A stretch of DNA of 64,000 nucleotides from Acidimicrobiia bacterium. Lineage in GTDB: Bacteria > Actinomycetota > Acidimicrobiia > IMCC26256 > JAOSJM01. Location: contig JAOSJM010000001.1 of the NCBI GenBank assembly GCA_027494165.1, forward strand, positions 868,001 to 932,000, in the 5' to 3' direction. The notes beneath the pieces were generated by a model. It saw only the letters and a list, made by a program, of their open reading frames with translations, made no database searches and was not told the DNA's origin. Positions 38,222-47,146 of this stretch are shown in pieces. Each line of letters begins with the position of its first letter. Positions within the stretch are counted from its first letter, which is position 1. The translations under genes were made by a program, and so were the position numbers.

Positions 38222-39205
38222 GTGAGACTCGCACTCACCGGCGCGTCGGCCGGGCTCGCGATCGGCTACGTGCTGCAGCGGGGGCAGCTCTGCTTCCACG
38301 CCACCTTCGCCGGGCTCTACGAGCGCCGGCTCGGGCTGTTCCGCGCCTGGGCGCTGGGGGTCGCGCTCGCCGCGGCCGGCCTCACCCTGGTGTACGGCCT
38401 CGGTCCGTGGGACGACCTCAACCGGGGTCTGTCGCTGCGTCCGGTGCCCAACCTCGTCGGCGGCTTGCTGATCGGCGTGGGGATGCACATCGCCATGTCG
38501 TGCGCGTCGGGGCTGTTCTACAAGCTCGGCGCGGGGATGTTGGGGTGCCTCGTGGGCCTGGTGGGGTGGGCCCTCGGGGAGCTGGCGGCCCGCGATGTCC
38601 GCCTGCCCGGGCGGGAGCCGGTGCTCCGGGGCGAGGACGGGACCCTCCCCGGCTGGCTCGGGGCTCCGCGGTGGCTGCTCGCGTTGCCGCTCGCGGTGGT
38701 GGTCGTCGTGGTGCTCGTGCGGACCTCACGGGGCGAGCGAGGACCCGGCCGCGCCTGGCAGTGGGGCTGGGTCCCCACCGGTGTCGTGCTCGGGCTGGCG
38801 ACGACGGCGGCCTGGGCGCTCGCCGGTGCCGGCGGCGCCAGTTTCGGTCCGAGCACGGTGGGTGCCGTGACGAGCCTCGCCGACGGCGATCCCCACTGGT
38901 GGCTGATCGCGTTCCTCCTCGCCGTCGTCGCCGGTTCGTCCGTGGCCGCCCGCACCGCCGGCGGGTGGTGGGTCCGCGGCGAGGCCCCCGTGCGCTACGT
39001 GCAGCTCGCGGCCGGCGGGTTCCTCCTGGGCGCCGGGGGTCGCATCGGGGGCGGGTGCAACCTCGGTCACGGGCTGTCGGGCATGGCCCAGCTCAACCTG
39101 TCGTCGATGGTGGCCGTCGGCGGGATCGTCGCCGGGATCGGGCTGGCCCGGACGCTGCGGCACGTCGTCACCCGGCGCGTGCCCGTCCCGGCGGAGCTCG
39201 CCTGA
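38222..39205 (+). CDS. YeeE/YedE family membrane transporter (sulfur compound uptake-like)
   Basis: 327 aa with about nine hydrophobic segments. The conserved cysteine motifs of the YeeE/YedE family are present: RGQLCFHATF in the first helix region, MHIAMSCASGLFYKLGAGM in the centre, and GGRIGGGCNLGHGLSGM near the end. In the characterised thiosulfate transporter TsuA such cysteines pass thiosulfate through the membrane; that substrate is assumed here, not shown. The GTG at 38222 begins directly with the first helix. Its 3' end is convergent with the C69 peptidase gene (33 bp). No TusA/SirA-like partner lies beside it. Confidence 0.82.
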   Translation: MRLALTGASAGLAIGYVLQRGQLCFHATFAGLYERRLGLFRAWALGVALAAAGLTLVYGLGPWDDLNRGLSLRPVPNLVGGLLIGVGMHIAMSCASGLFYKLGAGMLGCLVGLVGWALGELAARDVRLPGREPVLRGEDGTLPGWLGAPRWLLALPLAVVVVVVLVRTSRGERGPGRAWQWGWVPTGVVLGLATTAAWALAGAGGASFGPSTVGAVTSLADGDPHWWLIAFLLAVVAGSSVAARTAGGWWVRGEAPVRYVQLAAGGFLLGAGGRIGGGCNLGHGLSGMAQLNLSSMVAVGGIVAGIGLARTLRHVVTRRVPVPAELA

Positions 39206-39238
39206 TCGAGGCCCGGTCCGGCGGCGGCCGGCGGCGGG

Positions 39239-40418
39239 TCACACCCCGAGCCGTCGGAGGGCCGTGTCGACGGCGTCCCAGGCCCGGGCCGCGAAGGCCT
39301 CGCGGTCGGAGGCGTCGGCGGCCGCCGCGTCTGCTTCCTCCCACAGGTCGGTCTCCACGGGCCCGAGCACGGCTCGGACCCCGGTCAGGGCACCGGGCTC
39401 GGCCTCGACCCGGTCGCGCAGTGTCGCGAACCGGTGCCAGGTCGCCGGTTCGGCGAGGGCCGCCGGGACGTGCTCGGGCGGGAAGACGGGGACGAACACG
39501 CTGGTGCACGGGCTCCCGAGGGCGACCCAGGCCCGCAGGGGCGCTCCGGGGTCCTCGGGGAGCTCGGCGACCATCGACGAGGTCGTGGCGAGCAGGGCAC
39601 GCACGTGCATGCAGACCGAGATGCCGGTGAAGTCGGGGAGGAGCTCGGCCGGCGGGGGGAGACGTCGAACGGGTCGGAGCCCGGAGCTCCCCAGGGACGG
39701 TCGCCGTGGTGGCGCAGGACCGCCACGAGGGCTCCGGGGTCGGGGCCTCGGCCAGGGCGGCCACCGCAGGGCGGGTGGCCGCGAGGCGGAGGTCGGCCAT
39801 GGGCGTGGCGGCGGCGGGGTCGCGCCACCGGTCGAAGTCCGCGCCGGGCGGTACGTCCGCGGAGCTGCGGGTCCACCCGGTGCGCAGCGAGAGCCGGTTC
39901 GAGATGGCGGCCCCGGCCACCGGCTCCGCCGCCCAGGTCCGGCCGCTCGTCTCGACGACCCAGGCACCCCCGGGGTCGGCGACGAGGAACGAGGACCAGT
40001 AGGAGTCGTCGGAGCCCTCCGCGGTCACCCCGCCCTGGCCGTGGCGCTCGATCAGGGACGTGATGACGTCGACGGCTCCGTCGGCGGTCGTGGCCCGCTC
40101 GAGGCCGAGCCGGACCAGGTCCATCCCGATGAGGGCGGGCGGCGCCGCCCTGGGGTCGTCGACCGTGTAGACGGCCTCGTTGCCGATGGCCACCCGATGC
40201 TCGTTGACGCCGTGCTCGAAGCCCCACAGCCAGGCGGGCCGGGACCCGAGCAGGGCAGCGGCGCCGGGGTCGTCCAGCTCCAGGTACTGGGTGTGGACGC
40301 GGCCGCCCCCGGGCCGGGCCGGGTAGGGCTCGACCACCTGCACCTCGTGGGCGGGGCGGTCGGAGCTCTTGGCGAACAGCGTGCGGCCGGGGACGGTCAC
40401 GGACAGCGTGTCGCACAT
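39239..40418 (-). CDS. C69-family dipeptidase/secernin-like protein (two apparent frameshifts)
   Basis: About 393 aa after repair. It starts MCDTLSVT, giving Cys2 as the N-terminal nucleophile expected after Met removal in the PepD/secernin Ntn-hydrolase class. LFAKSSDRPAHEVQVVEPYP follows, with NEHRVAIGNEAV and DSYWSSFLVADPGGAWVVETSGRTWAA as further family blocks. One base is missing at 39742-39745 and another at 39654-39659. No signal peptide, so cytoplasmic. The ATG at 40418 lies 6 nt after TAGGTT, a leaderless arrangement. It cleaves dipeptides or related amides; substrate unknown. Confidence 0.75.
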
Positions 40419-40424
40419 GGCCGG

Positions 40425-40430
40425 AACCTA
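40425..40430 (-). promoter_or_regulatory. -10 element of the C69 peptidase gene (leaderless)
   Basis: TAGGTT (40430-40425) is followed by CCGGCC and the ATG at 40418, a 6-nt spacing. Confidence 0.5.
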
Positions 40431-40468
40431 GCGCTGCGGTCCCCGTCCGGGGCGGCGGCGCGCGGCGG

Positions 40469-41269
40469 TCAGAAGTCGGAGCCGCCGTCGACGGGCACGG
40501 CGGCCCCGACCACGAAGCTGGCCTGCTCCGAGCAGAGGAACACCGCCACCGACGCCACCTCCTCGGGGAGGCCCACCCGCCCCAGGTCGTTCGACGATGC
40601 GAAGTCGCGCTCGATGACGGCGTACGCGGCCTCGAGCGGTCCTTCGGGGAGGGAGGGGTCACCGGCCCGCTCGACGTAGTCGGCCAGGACGGGCGACATC
40701 ACGATGCCGGGACAGATCGTGTTGACGATGATCCCCTCCGGGGCGAGGGTCCGGGCGAGGTTCTTGGAGGCGCTCGCCAGGGCGGCCTTCGAAGCCGTGT
40801 AGGACACGAGCCCCGGGCTCTGGTGCCGGATCGACATCGCCGCGAGGTTCACGATCCTGGCGAAGGTCGCCCTGCGGAGGAGGGGAAGGGCGGCCCGGAC
40901 GGCGCGGACCATGGTCAGCACGCCGAGGTCGTAGTCCCGCATCCAGTCCTCGTCGCTCAGCTCGTCGAGACGGCCGGTCCGGATCGGCCCGGCCGCGTTG
41001 ACCAGCGCGTTGAGCTCGCCCCACCGCTCGTCGAGGAAGGCGAAGGCGTCGCCGACCTGACCCTGGTCGCGGAGATCCACCGGGAGGCCGAGGGCGTCGG
41101 GGGACCCGAGCTCGTGGAGCGCGTCCTCGGTCTCCCGCAGGTCCGACTGGGTCCGGGCCAGCACGGCGACCCGGCAGCCCTCGGCGGCCAGCGACTCGGC
41201 CGTGGCCCGTCCCATCCCCCGGGAGCCACCGGCCACGACGGCGGCGCGTCCTCGCAGTCCCAGGTCCAC
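40469..41269 (-). CDS. short-chain dehydrogenase/reductase
   Basis: 266 aa classical SDR. The cofactor loop VVAGGSRGMGRATAESLA is followed by VLART, where Arg suggests NADP(H). NAAGPI stands in the NNAG position, the Ser is in VNLAAMSIRHQSPG, and YTASKAAL provides Tyr and Lys. FVVGAAVPVDGGSDF is the C-terminus. The GTG at 41269 is preferred because GGGGGGATC precedes it and the upstream extension has no homology to SDRs. It is distinct from the SDR at 9011. Substrate cannot be told. Confidence 0.85.
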   Translation of the reverse strand: MDLGLRGRAAVVAGGSRGMGRATAESLAAEGCRVAVLARTQSDLRETEDALHELGSPDALGLPVDLRDQGQVGDAFAFLDERWGELNALVNAAGPIRTGRLDELSDEDWMRDYDLGVLTMVRAVRAALPLLRRATFARIVNLAAMSIRHQSPGLVSYTASKAALASASKNLARTLAPEGIIVNTICPGIVMSPVLADYVERAGDPSLPEGPLEAAYAVIERDFASSNDLGRVGLPEEVASVAVFLCSEQASFVVGAAVPVDGGSDF

Positions 41270-41310
41270 GATCCCCCCCGTCGTCCGCCCGGTCGGAGCG
41301 TACCCGCTGG

Positions 41311-41670
41311 CTAGCGGAACCAGATCCGTTGGTAGTCGCGGCTCATGGGGTGGAGGAGGAGGGCGACGAGGGCGCCGTCGAACATCAGCGTGAAGATGTA
41401 CCGCCCGAACACCTCGTCGAGCGGGAAGACGATGAACAGCATCGCCACCTGGAGCACGGAGGCCGCCACGGCGACGGCGTAGCCCCACTTCTTCTCGTTG
41501 GCGACGCCGAACCCGCCCACGCCCATCCCGACGACGGCGAGCAGCCACGTGAGCCGGGACGTGGCGACCACCCCGAACAGCAGCCCGAAGGCGGCGTTGA
41601 GGTAGAGCAGGACGGTGGCGATCACCAGCGTCTGGGGCTGCGAGTGGTTGATCCAGCGGTACTCGTTCAC
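41311..41670 (-). CDS. small four-helix integral membrane protein
   Basis: 119 aa with four hydrophobic segments at about residues 13-33, 40-57, 66-86 and 92-110. Short charged loops include NEKKW and the C-terminal RDYQRIWFR. I recognise no family with certainty. The GTG start overlaps the stop of rlmN (GTGA), so its translation is coupled to the mshD-rlmN operon. The tail of the gene lies 41 bp from the SDR gene on the same strand. Confidence 0.7.
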   Translation of the reverse strand: MNEYRWINHSQPQTLVIATVLLYLNAAFGLLFGVVATSRLTWLLAVVGMGVGGFGVANEKKWGYAVAVAASVLQVAMLFIVFPLDEVFGRYIFTLMFDGALVALLLHPMSRDYQRIWFR

Positions 41671-42731
41671 GGTCCCATTCTGGCCGAGGCGGGCCGGCTC
41701 GGCAGGAACGGTGACCTCGCGCGCAGCTGGCCGCAGGCCGCGTCCACGTCGGAACCGCGGTTCCGACGCACCGTGACGCCGATCCCGAGACCGCGCAGAC
41801 GGTCCGCGAAGGCCCGCACCCGGGCGTCCGAAGGGGACCGCCCGGTGAACCCCGCGGTGGGGTTGAGCGGGATCACGTTCACGTGGGCACCGCCCCGGCC
41901 ACCGAAGGACCGCAGCAGGCGCGCCAGGGCTCCGGCCCGGTCCGGGTCGTCGTTGACGCCGGCGATGCAGGCGTACTCGAAGGTCACCCTGCGCCCCCGG
42001 GCCGTCGAGCACTCGCGGGCGGCGTCGAGGACCTCGGCGATCGGGTAGCGGCGGTCGATCGGGACCAGCCGCTCGCGCAGGGCGTCGTCGGGAGCGTGGA
42101 GCGAGACGGCGAGGGTCACCGGGAGCCGCTCCTGGGCGAGCCGGCGCATCCCGGGCACGATCCCCACGGTCGAGAGCGTGATGCCTCGGGCCGAGATCCC
42201 GAAGTCGTGGTGGAGGCGTTCGATCGACGCCCACACCTCGTCATAGTTGGCGAGGGGCTCGCCCATCCCCATGTAGACGACATGGGAGACCCGCGCCGGC
42301 GAGGCGTGCTGGGCCCGGGCGACCTGCTCGACGATCTCGCCGGCCGTCAGGTGGCGCTCGAACCCGGCCTGACCGGTCGCGCAGAACGTGCAGCCCATGG
42401 CGCAGCCGGCCTGCGACGAGACGCAGACCGTGGCCCGGCGCAGCGAGGGCATCAGCACCGCCTCCATCTGCGCGCCGTCGTGGGCGGCGGCCCACAGCCA
42501 CCGGGTCGTGCCGTCGGACGAGACCGCCTCGGCCCGGAGCTCGAGGGCGTCGGGGGAGGGCGCCGGCGAGGCGGGCCCGCAACGCCCGGGGAGCGTCGTG
42601 AGCTCGTCGAGCGGCCGGCGCTGCCGGTAGAGCCCCTCCCAGACCTGGCGGGCCCGGTAGCCGGGCTCGCCCCAGTCGGCGAGCAGACCTTCGATCGCGC
42701 CCCGGTCGGCGCCGTAGCGGGTCGCGGTCAC
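41667..42731 (-). CDS. rlmN: 23S rRNA (adenine-C2)-methyltransferase
   Basis: 354 aa radical-SAM enzyme that methylates A2503 of 23S rRNA and A37 of some tRNAs. The CxxxCxxC cluster motif is CAMGCTFC, with GMGEPLANYDEV and ISARGITLSTVGIVPGM; the C-terminal methyl-carrying Cys is in DAACGQL. Residues ~50-62 look frame-displaced. Adding one base at 42588-42591 and removing one at 42552-42556 would turn them into PRALRARLAGALP, closer to the family. The GTG start overlaps the mshD stop (GTGA), and its own stop overlaps the next start. Confidence 0.92.
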   Translation of the reverse strand: MTATRYGADRGAIEGLLADWGEPGYRARQVWEGLYRQRRPLDELTTLPGRCGPASPAPSPDALELRAEAVSSDGTTRWLWAAAHDGAQMEAVLMPSLRRATVCVSSQAGCAMGCTFCATGQAGFERHLTAGEIVEQVARAQHASPARVSHVVYMGMGEPLANYDEVWASIERLHHDFGISARGITLSTVGIVPGMRRLAQERLPVTLAVSLHAPDDALRERLVPIDRRYPIAEVLDAARECSTARGRRVTFEYACIAGVNDDPDRAGALARLLRSFGGRGGAHVNVIPLNPTAGFTGRSPSDARVRAFADRLRGLGIGVTVRRNRGSDVDAACGQLRARSPFLPSRPASARMGP

Positions 42732-43626
42732 GGCCGGACCTCACCGACGTAGGCCCGATCCAGGCGCGCGAGGGCGAACCCGAGCGAGTCGTAGAGGCGG
42801 AGCGCGGCGGTGTTCGCGCCGTCGACGAACAGCATCCCGGTGGTGGCGCCCCGCTCGGCGAGGGACGCCAGGCCGGAGAGGGTGAGCGCTCGGCCGAGGC
42901 CGAGCCCCTGGCGGTCCGGGTCGACGGCGATGACGTAGATCTCGCCGACGTCGCCCGGCGGGTGGAGCTTGGTCCAGCAGGAGCCCGCGAGCCCGTCGTC
43001 GTCCTCGACCAGGAGCAGTCCCGCCGGGTCGAACCAGGGCTCGCGCTCCCGCCGCCGGAGCGTCGTGAGGTCCCAACCCGACTGCTCGGGATGCCCTCGA
43101 ACGCCCGGTTGTTCACCCGGAGCCAGGCCTCCTCGTCCCGTCCCACCTCGAAGGTCCTCACGCGGAACCCGGGTGGCCATCGTGGGGTCTCGGGCCGGGG
43201 CAGAGGGACGGTGAGCCGGTGGAGCTCGCGGTCGGGGCGGAGGCCCAGGCGCCCGGCGAGGGCGTCGTCGGCGGGTGTCACGCCGAAGCTCCAGAGGTGG
43301 ACCGTGCCGCCCCCCGCCCGCCGGACCTGCGCGATCGCCGCCCGCCCGAGCCGGTCGGCCAGCTCGGGCGACCGGTGCGCGGGATGCAGGACCAGCTCCA
43401 CGCCCCAGGCCCCGGAGGGCTGGTGCGAGACGTGCGCGTAGCCCCGGATCTCCCCGTCGCCGTCGGGGGCCACCGTCCCCGAGAAGCCCCGACCGTCGTC
43501 GAGCTCGCGCCGCGGTCCGTCGCCCAGGGCCTCGTGGCCGTCGGCCCGCTCGGCGGCGTCGAGCAGAGCCGCGAGCGCCGGCCGGTCACCGGGCGCGAGG
43601 GGGCGGAGCGGCAGGAGCGGGGTCAC
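42728..43626 (-). CDS. mshD: mycothiol synthase (one apparent frameshift)
   Basis: 299 aa after repair, the usual MshD length. It acetylates the cysteinyl amine of the mycothiol precursor. Two GNAT domains are visible: a degenerate N-terminal one (residues ~1-130) and a C-terminal one. The latter has VNNRAFEGHPEQSGWD, GLGLGRALTLSGL (acetyl-CoA loop) and ALRLYDSLGFALARLDRAYVG. The frame is lost at C3 43094-43096, where one base is missing. GTG 43626 follows TACCCT by 6 nt. It heads the mshD-rlmN-membrane protein operon and is divergent from nth with a 37-bp spacer. Confidence 0.85.
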
Positions 43627-43663
43627 GGACGGAGGGTACCCCGGGACGCGGTATGGTCCGACG
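43627..43663. promoter_or_regulatory. compact divergent leaderless promoter pair (mshD / nth)
   Basis: Only 37 bp separate the two start codons. TACCCT (43638-43633) serves mshD with a 6-nt gap to GTG 43626. TATGGT (43652-43657) serves nth with a 6-nt gap to ATG 43664. The two -10 boxes are 13 bp apart, so the polymerases probably compete. Confidence 0.55.
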
Positions 43664-44335
43664 ATGGCCCGTCCGAGGGGAGCGAAGGCCCGCGCGGCAG
43701 CCGTCGTGGAGCTGCTGGCCGAGGAGTACCCGGAGGCGGAGTGCGCCCTCGTCCATGGCAACGCCTACCAGCTGCTCGTGGCCACGATCCTGTCGGCCCA
43801 GTGCACCGACGAGCGGGTCAACATGGTGACCCCGGCGCTGTTCGACCGGTACCCGACGCCCGCGGACCTCGCCGAGGCGGATCCCGAGGAGCTGGAGGAC
43901 CTCATCCGCTCCACCGGGTTCTTCCGGGCCAAGGCCCGCAGTCTCATCGGGATGGCCCGGGCCGTCGAGGAGCGCTTCGCGGGTGAGATCCCCCGGGAGC
44001 TCGAGGACCTCACGACGCTCCCCGGGGTGGGGCGCAAGACCGGGAACGTGGTGCGGTCGGTCGCGTACGGCCTGCCGGGGCTGCCGGTCGACACGCACGT
44101 CGGGCGCCTCGCCCGCCGCCTGCGGCTCACCGACGCCACCGATCCCGACAAGGTCGAGGCGGACCTCAACGCGATCGTCGCCCCCGAGGAGCGCGGCGAC
44201 CTCTCGCTCCGGCTCATCCTGCACGGTCGGCGCGTCTGCTCGGCCCGGTCCCCCCGCTGCGGCGAGTGCGTGCTCGCCGGGGTCTGCCCGTCGGCCGGCG
44301 TCGTACCGGCCGCAAGCGGGCGGGCCGGACGCTAG
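43664..44335 (+). CDS. nth: endonuclease III (DNA glycosylase/AP lyase)
   Basis: 223 aa. The helix-hairpin-helix motif LEDLTTLPGVGRKTGNVV contains the catalytic Lys, and the Asp is in LPVDTHVGRLARRL. The C-terminal Fe-S cluster motif is CSARSPRCGECVLAGVC (C-x6-C-x2-C-x5-C). It removes oxidised pyrimidines in base excision repair. The start is set by TATGGT 6 nt upstream. It lies head-to-head with mshD, a thiol-redox gene, and 30 bp before the acetyltransferase gene on the same strand. Confidence 0.95.
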   Translation: MARPRGAKARAAAVVELLAEEYPEAECALVHGNAYQLLVATILSAQCTDERVNMVTPALFDRYPTPADLAEADPEELEDLIRSTGFFRAKARSLIGMARAVEERFAGEIPRELEDLTTLPGVGRKTGNVVRSVAYGLPGLPVDTHVGRLARRLRLTDATDPDKVEADLNAIVAPEERGDLSLRLILHGRRVCSARSPRCGECVLAGVCPSAGVVPAASGRAGR

Positions 44336-44352
44336 GGGACCGGGCGTCTCGG

Positions 44353-44358
44353 TACGAT
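44353..44358 (+). promoter_or_regulatory. -10 element of the Eis-like gene (leaderless)
   Basis: TACGAT ends 7 nt before ATG 44366, within the 30-bp spacer after nth. Confidence 0.45.
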
Positions 44359-44365
44359 CCGCCCG

Positions 44366-45547
44366 ATGGACGTCGAGATCCGCCCGCCCGCCGACGAGGA
44401 AGCGGACGCGCTCTTCTCCCTGATGCGCGAGGGGTTCGCGACGCCGGCGCATCGCTTCGATCGGTGGATCTCGCACACCCGGTTCGACCGGTACCTGGGC
44501 GCCTACGTGGGCGGTGGGCTGGCCGGAGCGCTCGAGGTGCTCGAGCTCGGCCAGTGGTTCGGCGGCCGCTCGATCCCCATGGGCGGCGTGGCCTCGGTCG
44601 CGGTCGCGCCCGAGTGGCGGGGCCAGGGGCTGGCTCCACGGCTCGTGACGCGGGCGATCCACGAGATGCGAGCACGCGGCGAGGCCATCAGCACCCTGTA
44701 CCCGGCGACCACGCGCCTCTACCGCCGCCTCGGGTGGGAGGTGGCGGGCGAGCACGGCGTCCGGACCGTTCCGGCCCGGTCGCTGGCGTCGCTCCCGCCC
44801 GGGGAGCCCGAGCGGCTCCGGCGCGGCTCGGACGACGACCTGCCCCTGGTCCGGGAGTGCTACGACCGCGTCGCCGCGGGCCAGAACGGCTTCGTCGACC
44901 GCCCCGACTCCTACTGGTCCCGCCGCCTGGACCTCGACCGGAGCGACACCTACCTCTACGTGTGCGAGGCCGAGGGACGGGTCGACGGGTACGTCGTGTA
45001 CCGCCAGGTCCGGTCGCGTGACGGGTGGGGGTTCGGGATCACCGTCCGCGAGCTCGTGGCCGTCGACCCGGCCGCCGGGCTGGCCCTGTGGCGGCACCTG
45101 GGCTCGCACGCGGCCCAGGTCGAGACCGTGACCCTGCTCGGTGGTCCGGCGGACCTCCTCACCCTGCTGCTCCCCGAGCAGGACGTGGCGGTGAAGCGGA
45201 CCATGGGCTGGATGACGAGGGTCGTCGACGCGAGCGCGGCCGTGGCGGCCCGGGGCTACCCGCCGGGCGTGCGCGCGGAGGTGCACCTCGAGATCGGTGA
45301 CCGCCAGGCACCCTGGAACGATGGTCCGTTCGTCCTCGACGTGGAGGACGGGCGCGGGGAGCTCCGTCCCGGAGGGACGGGGGACGTGCGTCTCGCCGCC
45401 CACGCCCTCGCGGCCCTCTACACGGGCTGGACGTCGGCCCGCACCCTGGCCGCGGCCGGACTCGTGCACCACGCCCGGGACCGCGACCTCGCCGTCCTCG
45501 ACGCCGTCTTCGCCGGCCCGCGCCCCTGGATGTTCGACGAGTTCTGA
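44366..45547 (+). CDS. Eis-family GNAT N-acetyltransferase
   Basis: 393 aa, the length of Eis-type proteins: two GNAT domains plus an SCP-2-like C-terminal domain. The acetyl-CoA loop is VAVAPEWRGQGLAPRLV, and LYPATTRLYRRLGWEVAGEH follows, as in Eis. The C-terminus ends WMFDEF, so the terminal Phe carboxylate that serves as catalytic base in Eis is preserved. It acetylates amines, possibly aminoglycosides or protein lysines; the real substrate is unknown. No signal peptide. A short tandem duplication (TTCTGAGGGG twice) contains the stop codon. Confidence 0.82.
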   Translation: MDVEIRPPADEEADALFSLMREGFATPAHRFDRWISHTRFDRYLGAYVGGGLAGALEVLELGQWFGGRSIPMGGVASVAVAPEWRGQGLAPRLVTRAIHEMRARGEAISTLYPATTRLYRRLGWEVAGEHGVRTVPARSLASLPPGEPERLRRGSDDDLPLVRECYDRVAAGQNGFVDRPDSYWSRRLDLDRSDTYLYVCEAEGRVDGYVVYRQVRSRDGWGFGITVRELVAVDPAAGLALWRHLGSHAAQVETVTLLGGPADLLTLLLPEQDVAVKRTMGWMTRVVDASAAVAARGYPPGVRAEVHLEIGDRQAPWNDGPFVLDVEDGRGELRPGGTGDVRLAAHALAALYTGWTSARTLAAAGLVHHARDRDLAVLDAVFAGPRPWMFDEF

Positions 45548-45572
45548 GGGGACTTCTGAGGGGGCTCCGGCC

Positions 45573-45779
45573 TCAGCGGTCCTGGTCGGCGAGGTCGGCC
45601 AGGGCCCGGTCGACGTGGCGCCGGGCGCCGACGAGCGCCCGCTCGGCCGCGTACAGGTTGGTCGCGATGGCGGAGTCGGGCGTGTCGCGGTAGCGGTCGG
45701 CGACGGTCTCGACCCGGGTGGTGAGCTCGTCGAGCTGCGAGCGCAGGCTCGAGAGCTCGGCGGTGTCTCCGGATGCCAT
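45573..45779 (-). CDS. small hypothetical protein
   Basis: 68 aa, helical and charged (ELSSLRSQLDELTTRVETVADRYRD, then AAERALVGARRHVDRALADL), probably a short coiled coil. No family recognised. It is convergent with the Eis-like gene (25-bp gap holding an imperfect CTGAGG/CCTCAG hairpin) and divergent from hisD. Confidence 0.5.
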   Translation of the reverse strand: MASGDTAELSSLRSQLDELTTRVETVADRYRDTPDSAIATNLYAAERALVGARRHVDRALADLADQDR

Positions 45780-45862
45780 CCCGCGAGCCTGGCCCGTGCC
45801 GGTGCCGGCGGCAATTCGGGTCGGATCCCGGGACGCCGGCGTTACGATGGCCGGCGCTCCCC

Positions 45863-47146
45863 ATGCTGGCTCGACTGGACCTCCGCGGCTTCGACGGCGA
45901 CCCGGGCGCCGTGCTCGTCCGCCCCGACGGCGGCGAAGGCCCCGTCGCGGCAGTTCGGTCCATCATCGCCGCCGTCCGTGACCGGGGCGACGCGGCGCTG
46001 CGGGAGCTGACCGCCCGCTTCGACGGCTGCGAGATCGACGAGCTGCGGGTCCCCGCCGAGGAGCTGGCCACGGCCCTCGAGGAAGCCGCCCCCGAGCTGC
46101 GGGCCGCCCTCGCGAACGCCCGGGACGCGATCGAGGCCTACCACGAGACCCAGCGCGGCAGCGCCGGGACGGTCGTGGAGCGCGACGGCGTCGCCATCCG
46201 GGAGCTCGTGCTCCCGGTCGCCCGCGCCGGCCTCTACGTCCCGGGTGGGCGCGCGGCGTACCCGTCGACCGTGCTCATGACGGCGGTGCCGGCCCGGGTG
46301 GCCGGCGTACCCGAGATCGCGCTGTGCGTCCCTCCCGGGCCCGACGGTCGGGTCCCGGCGGCGACCCTCGCGGCCGCGGCGCTGGTGGGGGTCGACGAGG
46401 TCTACCGGATCGGCGGGGCCCAGGCCGTCGCGGCGATGGCCTACGGCACGGAGTCGGTCCGGCCCGTCGACGTCATCGTGGGGCCCGGGAACGTCTACGT
46501 CGCGCTGGCCAAGCGGGAGGTCGCCGGCATCGTCGGGATCGAGTCCCTGGCGGGGCCGTCCGAGCTCGTGGTCGTGGCCGACGAGGCCAGCCGGGCCGAC
46601 TTCGTCGCCGCCGACCTCATGGCCCAGGCCGAGCACGGGCCCGACGGCGCGGCGGTGCTCGTGACCTGGAGCGAGGGGCTCGCCGACGCGGTGGACGAGG
46701 CGCTCGACGCCCTGCTGCCCGAGGCCCGCCGCCGGGAGGAGATCGAGGCCACGCTGGCCGGCGGGGGCCGGACGGTCCTCGTCGACGGGCCCGAGGCCGC
46801 GATGGCGGTGGCGAACACGATCGCGCCCGAGCACCTCCAGCTCGTGAACGCCGACCCCGAGTCCCTGCTCGGGTCGGTGCGCAGCGCCGGGGCGGTGTTC
46901 TGCGGCCCGTGGGCCCCCGCGGTGCTCGGCGACTACGTCGTCGGGGTCAACCACGTCCTGCCGACGGCGCGAACGGCCCGCTTCGCCAGCGCGCTGCGGG
47001 TCGACCACTTCCGCAAGCACGTCCACGTGGTGTCGGTCGACGAGGCCGCGCTGGGGCGGATGGCCCCCGACGTCCTCGCGCTCGCGGCCGCCGAGGGGCT
47101 CGACGCCCACGCCCGATCGGTGGCCCTCCGGGAGCACCGGCGATGA
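45863..47146 (+). CDS. hisD: histidinol dehydrogenase
   Basis: 427 aa. It catalyses the last two steps of histidine synthesis, L-histidinol to L-histidine, NAD+ and Zn dependent. Signatures: LYVPGGRAAYPSTVLMT, VGPGNVYVALAKREV, GIESLAGPSELVVVAD, the catalytic Glu-His in IAPEHLQLV, and GGVNH-like GVNHVLPTARTARF. An upstream in-frame extension is rejected because the family N-terminus starts at MLARLDLRGF (ATG 45863). TACGAT at 45843-45848 suggests a very short leader. It heads a hisD-hisC-hisB-hisA run, and its TGA overlaps the hisC ATG. Confidence 0.96.
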   Translation: MLARLDLRGFDGDPGAVLVRPDGGEGPVAAVRSIIAAVRDRGDAALRELTARFDGCEIDELRVPAEELATALEEAAPELRAALANARDAIEAYHETQRGSAGTVVERDGVAIRELVLPVARAGLYVPGGRAAYPSTVLMTAVPARVAGVPEIALCVPPGPDGRVPAATLAAAALVGVDEVYRIGGAQAVAAMAYGTESVRPVDVIVGPGNVYVALAKREVAGIVGIESLAGPSELVVVADEASRADFVAADLMAQAEHGPDGAAVLVTWSEGLADAVDEALDALLPEARRREEIEATLAGGGRTVLVDGPEAAMAVANTIAPEHLQLVNADPESLLGSVRSAGAVFCGPWAPAVLGDYVVGVNHVLPTARTARFASALRVDHFRKHVHVVSVDEAALGRMAPDVLALAAAEGLDAHARSVALREHRR

